From the NCBI GenBank assembly GCA_945645715.1, contig CALZFJ010000041.1, positions 1 to 10,358 on the forward strand: 10,358 bases of DNA. Direction: 5' to 3'. Below are positions 5,976 through 10,358 of the stretch, in pieces. A program made the translations under genes and the position numbers. This DNA comes from an uncultured Prevotellaceae bacterium (lineage in GTDB: Bacteria; Bacteroidota; Bacteroidia; Bacteroidales; Muribaculaceae). The notes below the pieces were generated by a model. That model did no database searches. It was not told the origin of the DNA and saw only the letters and a list, made by a program, of their open reading frames with translations. Positions within the stretch are counted from its first letter, which is position 1. Each line of letters starts with the position of its first letter.

Positions 5976-8243
5976 TCACTTTTTTGCCGAAGGGGTATTG
6001 CTCATTTCCAATTCAAGCTTTCCTCCGCCAATTATTGCATCATGGCTGAAGAATGGTGTCGTCAGTTCTTTGCCATTCAGTACCATGCGGTTCACATAGC
6101 GATTCTCCCGGCTATTGTTCTTCACCACTATCTCAAATCTCTTGCCATTAGTGAGGTGGATAACTGCCTTATCAACGACAGGGCGGCCAATGCTATAAAC
6201 CGGGCGGCCGGGGCACACCTGATAGAATCCCATTGCATTGAGTATGTACCATGCCGACATTTGTCCGCAATCCTCATTTCCACTGAGTCCGTCGGGGGCA
6301 TTGGCATAGAGAGTATTCAGCACCTCATCTACGAGCTCCTGAGTGCGCCATGGGCGACCCACATAATTATATAGATGTGTGATATGATGGCTGGGTTCGT
6401 TGCCATGGGCATACTGCCCTATCAGACCGCTTATGTCGGCCGACACCTGCTTGCCCTCCAGTTCCGACGAAGCAGTGAAAAGCGAGTCGAGCTTGCTCAC
6501 AAACGCTTCCTTGCTGCCCATCAGGTCGATTAGTCCATCTACATCGTGCGGAACAAACCAGATCCATTGCCATGCAGTACCCTCGCAATAATCATCGCTA
6601 CGGTGGCTTGATGAACGAGGGTTGAAAGGCTCACGCCAGTTTCCGTGACTGTCGAGCCCACGCATAAAGCGCGTAGATGGATCGAAATACACACGGTATC
6701 CGGCTGCAAAAGCACGATAGCGGTCGCGGGCAGAATCATCGCCCACTGCATCGGCAAGCCGGGCGATGCACCAGTCGTCGTAGGCATATTCAAGAGCCTT
6801 AGCTACGGCTTCGCCATCTTTGTCGCAAGGCACATAGCCCACCTTGTTCTTCCAGTATTTAGCCTGTGGCATAAGGTGTGGCAGCACGAGAGACGGACAC
6901 TTTATTCCTATGGTGTCATATTCCGCTACACGGCGGCATGCAAGCAGTGCTTCCTGCACATCAAAGTCACGGCTACCCTTGGCATAGGCATCGGCAAAGA
7001 GCGAGGCAGCGTGATAGCCAATCATGCAGCCGGTATAGTTACCGGCAAGCTCCCACATTGGCAGCACCCCACCCTCTTTTGCCTTCAGAAGCAGTGTACG
7101 CAGATAAGCTTCGTTCTGCTCAGGGTCAATGATTGTGAGCAACGGGTGATAGGCTCTGAATGTATCCCATAGCGAGAATGCGCTGTACACCGGCTCTTCG
7201 GCATTGCCTTGATGCACCTCCAAGTCCATTCCACGATAGCGTCCGTCGGCGTCGCTGAATAGCTGGGGTTGCAAGGCTGTGTGATACAGTGCAGTATAGA
7301 AAATTTTGCGGCAGTCGTCGTCGGCTGTTTCTATGTCGATTTTCGAGAGATAACGGTTCCACTCGGCGCGTGCCTTTGCTCTAATGCCGTCGAAGTCCCA
7401 GTCGGCGATTTCACTCTCCACATTTCGGCGGGCACCATCAATATCTACAGCCGAAATGCCCACTTTCACAAGCACCTGCTCCTCGTCGGCAGTCTGGAAT
7501 TGCAACAGAGCCTTTGCCTGGGCATATTGCTCGCCACCCTCGCTGCGTGCAGCCGAATCGGTGACAAGCCGATAGGTGAAAGGCTTCGAGAATTTGGCAT
7601 AGAAGTAGATATACTGGTCGAAAGCCCAATACACAGTCTTCTTGCTGCCACAAATCTCAGTGTCGCTGAGCACTTGCAGAGCCATGTCCTCATTGGTCTG
7701 ATACTGTATGCTGTAGTCAAGGTCGAGCACAAATCCTGCATCATCGGCAGCCGGATAAGTGTATCGGTGAATTGCAGCACGGGCAGTAGCCGTGAGTTCT
7801 GCCTGCACTCCATAGCGCGAGAGCTTCACAGCGTAATATCCCGGCTCTGCCACCTCATCATCATGGCTGAATGGCGAAGCATACGCCATCTGCTGGCTAC
7901 GCTCACCCATAGGGCGAATATCCTGCTTGCCCACAGTGGGCATGAGCAGCACATCGCCATAGTCGGCACAGCCGGTTCCGCTAAGGCGTGTGTGGCTGAA
8001 GCCATTGATAGTAGAGTCGCTGTAGTGGTAGCCCGAACAGGCGTCCCAACCGTCGATGCGCGTGTCGGGGCCAGGCTGTATCATGCCATGTGGCACCATT
8101 GCCGCCGGGTGAGTGTGCCCGTGTCCGCCGGTGCCTATCATCAAGTTCACTTGCGAGGCATAATCCTGTCCATCGTCGGGCTGAGTGCCGCACGACGATG
8201 CCACAAGGAAGAGTGCAGTGCAAATTAGAGTTGTCGGTTTCAT
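5976..8243 (-). CDS. GH92 alpha-mannosidase, lipoprotein
   Basis: The 755-residue exported exo-alpha-mannosidase belongs to GH92, a family of calcium-dependent inverting enzymes that release mannose from high-mannose N-glycans and yeast mannan. A lipoprotein signal ends at VASSC (Cys18), so it is membrane-anchored in the periplasm or on the surface; the following GTQPDD is mildly acidic. An N-terminal beta-sandwich (about 28-290) carries GTGGHGHTHP (37-46), GYHYSDSTINGFSHTRLSGTGC and DYGD. An (alpha/alpha)6 domain follows, with SLWDTFRAYHPL (357-368). The catalytic acid is probably Glu554 in YCEGTAWQW (552-560). Further conserved motifs are HGNEPSHH (613-620) and GLSGNEDCGQMSAWY (652-666), whose Glu657/Asp658 belong to the base and calcium region. 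Length is normal. The residue before Glu616 is Asn, where the alpha-1,2-specific BT3990 has His as I recall, so linkage specificity is open. Only 13 bp separate it from the preceding GH97 gene. Confidence 0.95.
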   Translation of the reverse strand: MKPTTLICTALFLVASSCGTQPDDGQDYASQVNLMIGTGGHGHTHPAAMVPHGMIQPGPDTRIDGWDACSGYHYSDSTINGFSHTRLSGTGCADYGDVLLMPTVGKQDIRPMGERSQQMAYASPFSHDDEVAEPGYYAVKLSRYGVQAELTATARAAIHRYTYPAADDAGFVLDLDYSIQYQTNEDMALQVLSDTEICGSKKTVYWAFDQYIYFYAKFSKPFTYRLVTDSAARSEGGEQYAQAKALLQFQTADEEQVLVKVGISAVDIDGARRNVESEIADWDFDGIRAKARAEWNRYLSKIDIETADDDCRKIFYTALYHTALQPQLFSDADGRYRGMDLEVHQGNAEEPVYSAFSLWDTFRAYHPLLTIIDPEQNEAYLRTLLLKAKEGGVLPMWELAGNYTGCMIGYHAASLFADAYAKGSRDFDVQEALLACRRVAEYDTIGIKCPSLVLPHLMPQAKYWKNKVGYVPCDKDGEAVAKALEYAYDDWCIARLADAVGDDSARDRYRAFAAGYRVYFDPSTRFMRGLDSHGNWREPFNPRSSSHRSDDYCEGTAWQWIWFVPHDVDGLIDLMGSKEAFVSKLDSLFTASSELEGKQVSADISGLIGQYAHGNEPSHHITHLYNYVGRPWRTQELVDEVLNTLYANAPDGLSGNEDCGQMSAWYILNAMGFYQVCPGRPVYSIGRPVVDKAVIHLTNGKRFEIVVKNNSRENRYVNRMVLNGKELTTPFFSHDAIIGGGKLELEMSNTPSAKK

Positions 8244-8256
8244 TTTGAGAAACAGT

Positions 8257-10269
8257 TTAACGTTTTGGAATAAAGCTTACAGCCTGACCGCCTCCGGCTG
8301 CCATTCGCACCTCAAGGGTGTCATCGGCAGTCACGGTGCGATGGTCTATGGTGTAAGCCTTGGGGTTGGTCACCCAGTCGGCATCGGGAGCATCGGCATA
8401 GATGGCAGCATCGTAAGCAACACCGGGTTTCAAGAAGTCGAGCTTCACAGTGAGCGTGCGTGCCTCCTCATTTGTAGCAGCGCCAAGGAAGTATTTCTCA
8501 CCAGCACGGCGCACGATAGCCACAAATTCACCAGGCTCGCCTTGCAGTGCACGCGACTCGTCGCAATCGGCTTCAAAGTCGCGGAAGAACTGGAATGCCG
8601 GGTGTCCTTCGTAGTTCTCGATGCAGTCCGAAGCCATCTGCACCGGCGAGTATAGTATCACCCACAGTGCAATCTGCTTTGCAAGTGTGGTGTTGATGCG
8701 GCAGTCTTTGCTGTCTTTCATGTTCCACTGCTTGCGGTTGGGGTTATTCTTGGCATTTTCATAGAGAATATCGAAGATTCCGGGCGTATAGTCCATCGGT
8801 CCGCCAAGAAGTCGGGTAAACGGCAGCATCACATGGTGCATCGGCGGATTGCCGTCGCTCCAGGCGTTCCATTCCATACCTCGTGCGCCCTCGCGACTCA
8901 TCATGTTGGGATATGTGCGACGTATTCCTGTGTCCTTTATCGGCTCATGGGCATTGATTGTGGTGTGGTAGCGTGCAGCCGTCTGCACCACGTGGCGATA
9001 GTGGCGCACATTGAATTGTCCGTGATGGTTGTGTCCGTTTGGAAGTCCGCCTGCATAGCCGGTCTTCACATCGTGCACGCCATAGTCGGCATACCACTGC
9101 AATGCCTTGTCGAGCTGGCTCTCATAGTTGAGTACATTGCCTCCGGTCTCATGATGACCGATGATTTTCACGCCTTTTTCGCGTGCATAGTCGCTTATGC
9201 GCTTCATATCGAAGTCATCGTAGGGCTTGGTGTAGTCGAAGGTCTGCGAGCCGCCCCAGTTTTCCCAGCCGGCATTCCAGCCTTCAAAGAGCACACCTTC
9301 AATGCCGTTCTTGGCGGCAAAGTCAATGTATTTGATGGCATTTTCGGTGGTAGCTCCGTGACGGTCGCCCATCACCCAGCTTTCAATGCCGAGGTGCATT
9401 CCCCACCACACACCCACATATTTCATGGGGTGAATCCAGTCGGTGCTGTCGAGTGCACAGGGCTCATTGAGATTGAGTATCAACGATGAATTGATGAGAC
9501 CCACTGCCTCACGTGCAATCTGAATGGTGCGCCACGGTGTAGTGAAGCTATTGCCGTCGAAGCGGGCTTTCACACCATCGGGCCATGGTGCCAGATTGGC
9601 GGCAAACTGCAGGCTGTCGGTGCGCAGAAGCGTCATTTCGGGGAAATCGGTCAGTGCTGCCTCGTGAATGCTGGCATAGAGCGAATCGTCGGTGCGCAGA
9701 GTGATAGGAGTGTTGGCATTCTCCACCTGCGACAGTGGCAAGCGGCGATAGAGCAGCTCATAGGTATCGAAGTTTGCCGGAATCGACCACGAAGTAGCCT
9801 CTTTTGCAAAGTTGAACTGCGTGAGCTCATCGCTCACGAGCAGGCTGTCGGCACCGGGAACGGTATATTCATAGCGGAAACCAAGTCCGTCGTCGAAGAT
9901 GCGGAAACGCAACGTCAATGACACATTTTCGGGGTTATGGAGCCTTACCTCCATCTCATTATAGTGGTTGCGAATGGCCTTGTTCTCGCCCCAAGGCTGA
10001 GTCCAGGTTTCATCGCATTGATTTTTCTTAATATTGTCGATTGTGAATGATTGTGACAGATTGAAACCCTGTCGCTCGTCAAATCCAAATCGCGACGGCA
10101 ATATGAAGGGTTTTCCATCTACCTCAACCTGATATCTTAATTGTAGCGAATCGTCGGTGAGCAATGTGACAGCCACATTGCCATCGGGCGAAGTCACCAC
10201 AGTGTTCTTATCACTCGAACATGCTGTAAAAAATACTAAAACAGAAAGGATTATGAGGAAATTGCGCAT
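8257..10269 (-). CDS. GH97 alpha-glucosidase, SusB-like, lipoprotein
   Basis: The 670-residue exported glycosidase has the GH97 layout: N-terminal beta-super-sandwich (about 22-280), TIM barrel (about 281-560) and C-terminal beta domain (about 570-670). A lipoprotein signal ends at FTAC (Cys17). GH97 has two mechanisms, and the residues here fit the inverting SusB type. Glu374 (GHHETGG), Glu442 (NAHEP), Glu460 (SREGARG) and Glu466 (GMEW) match SusB Glu439, 508, 526 and 532; the last three keep exactly the same spacing. Glu442 would be the base, Glu466 the acid, and Glu460 a calcium ligand. Gly404 (VKTGYAGG) occupies the place where retaining GH97 alpha-galactosidases carry the Asp nucleophile. 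The barrel also has GGPMDYTPG (489-497). It is somewhat shorter than SusB (738). Its partner gene is the GH92 mannosidase, so it may remove alpha-glucose from glucose-capped mannose glycans instead of digesting starch. The ATG at 10269 starts the signal peptide. Confidence 0.94.
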   Translation of the reverse strand: MRNFLIILSVLVFFTACSSDKNTVVTSPDGNVAVTLLTDDSLQLRYQVEVDGKPFILPSRFGFDERQGFNLSQSFTIDNIKKNQCDETWTQPWGENKAIRNHYNEMEVRLHNPENVSLTLRFRIFDDGLGFRYEYTVPGADSLLVSDELTQFNFAKEATSWSIPANFDTYELLYRRLPLSQVENANTPITLRTDDSLYASIHEAALTDFPEMTLLRTDSLQFAANLAPWPDGVKARFDGNSFTTPWRTIQIAREAVGLINSSLILNLNEPCALDSTDWIHPMKYVGVWWGMHLGIESWVMGDRHGATTENAIKYIDFAAKNGIEGVLFEGWNAGWENWGGSQTFDYTKPYDDFDMKRISDYAREKGVKIIGHHETGGNVLNYESQLDKALQWYADYGVHDVKTGYAGGLPNGHNHHGQFNVRHYRHVVQTAARYHTTINAHEPIKDTGIRRTYPNMMSREGARGMEWNAWSDGNPPMHHVMLPFTRLLGGPMDYTPGIFDILYENAKNNPNRKQWNMKDSKDCRINTTLAKQIALWVILYSPVQMASDCIENYEGHPAFQFFRDFEADCDESRALQGEPGEFVAIVRRAGEKYFLGAATNEEARTLTVKLDFLKPGVAYDAAIYADAPDADWVTNPKAYTIDHRTVTADDTLEVRMAAGGGQAVSFIPKR

Positions 10270-10302
10270 AGAGGGGAATTTTTATGAAGAGACAAAAATG
10301 AG

Positions 10303-10356
10303 AAAAAGGGTTGTGCAGTGATTTAAAGATAGCGCTGAAAATCACTTACACAACCC
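10303..10356 (-). terminator. Long hairpin with T-tract upstream of GH97
   Basis: On the minus strand, GGGTTGTG (10356-10349) pairs with CACAACCC (10315-10308). A nested GTGATTT (10345-10339 on the complement: AAATCAC on plus) pairs with 10318-10324, separated from the outer stem by a small internal loop. The total is 15 bp around a 14-nt loop. The structure runs directly into TTTTTCT (10307-10301), the hallmark of an intrinsic terminator for leftward transcription. It probably ends the transcript of a gene to the right of the window. It lies 38 bp before the GH97 start, so it could instead act as an attenuator of the GH97-GH92 pair. Confidence 0.75.
10324..10353 (-). promoter_or_regulatory. 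Possible promoter embedded in the hairpin before GH97
   Basis: On the minus strand TTG (10353-10351) is followed after exactly 19 nt by TATCTTTA (10331-10324), matching seven of eight -7 positions (final G missing). A start near 10317 would give a leader of about 48 nt before the GH97 ATG. A second, weaker -7 box CATTTTTG (10300-10293) has no -33 partner. If the embedded promoter is real, the 8-bp repeat arms overlap its -33 region and start site, and the repeat could also serve as an operator. Confidence 0.35.
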
Positions 10357-10358
10357 AT

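Noticed and set aside
7269..8228. Plus-strand open frame of 319 codons
   Set aside because: It is antisense to the 5' half of the GH92 gene. It shows no family motifs, promoter or ribosome site; GC-rich codon bias of the real gene keeps this frame open.
8833..9489. Plus-strand open frame of 218 codons
   Set aside because: Antisense to the GH97 barrel domain, no motifs, no promoter.
1..10358. Mobile element, CRISPR, toxin-antitoxin or defence system
   Set aside because: No transposase, integrase, terminal repeats, spaced repeats or small paired genes were seen; all large frames are housekeeping or sugar-use genes with even composition.

Overview
The window looks like a chromosomal piece of a gut-type Bacteroidota, most likely order Bacteroidales (Bacteroides, Muribaculaceae or a relative). 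Four things point there: a six-domain ribosomal protein S1 with a Lys/Ala/Glu-rich tail; start codons without Shine-Dalgarno sequences; promoters of the Bacteroides type (TTG, about 19-20 bp, TAnnTTTG); and SusB-like GH97, GH92 and GH130 enzymes side by side. All six convincing genes lie on the minus strand, so transcription runs from right (10358) to left (1). No RNA gene, CRISPR array, insertion sequence or integration site was seen.

In transcription order, a hairpin with a T-tract at the right edge probably ends an unseen upstream gene. Then come a GH97 lipoprotein resembling SusB alpha-glucosidase (8257-10269) and a GH92 alpha-mannosidase lipoprotein (5976-8243), only 13 bp apart. A 144-bp gap carries a good promoter. 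It precedes a second cluster: a GPH-family sugar:cation symporter (4485-5831), a GH130 mannosyl-glycoside phosphorylase (3427-4398) and mannose-6-phosphate isomerase manA (2381-3361). A 13-bp stem-loop separates manA from rpsA (356-2137), which has its own promoter and a strong intrinsic terminator. The left end (1-290) holds no supported gene.

The five sugar genes form a coherent route for mannose-rich glycans. The two lipoproteins trim alpha-glucose and alpha-mannose caps outside the cytoplasm. The symporter imports the remaining small beta-mannoside. The GH130 enzyme, very close in sequence to the known Man-beta-1,4-GlcNAc phosphorylases of gut Bacteroides, splits it with phosphate to mannose-1-phosphate. 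ManA then feeds mannose-6-phosphate into glycolysis as fructose-6-phosphate. The likely target is the N-glycan core. SusC/SusD, endoglycosidase, hexosaminidase, phosphomannomutase and regulator genes would have to lie elsewhere. rpsA is a housekeeping neighbour. This is a recognisable type of glycan-use locus and not a new defence or mobile system; the open points are enzyme specificity and regulation.
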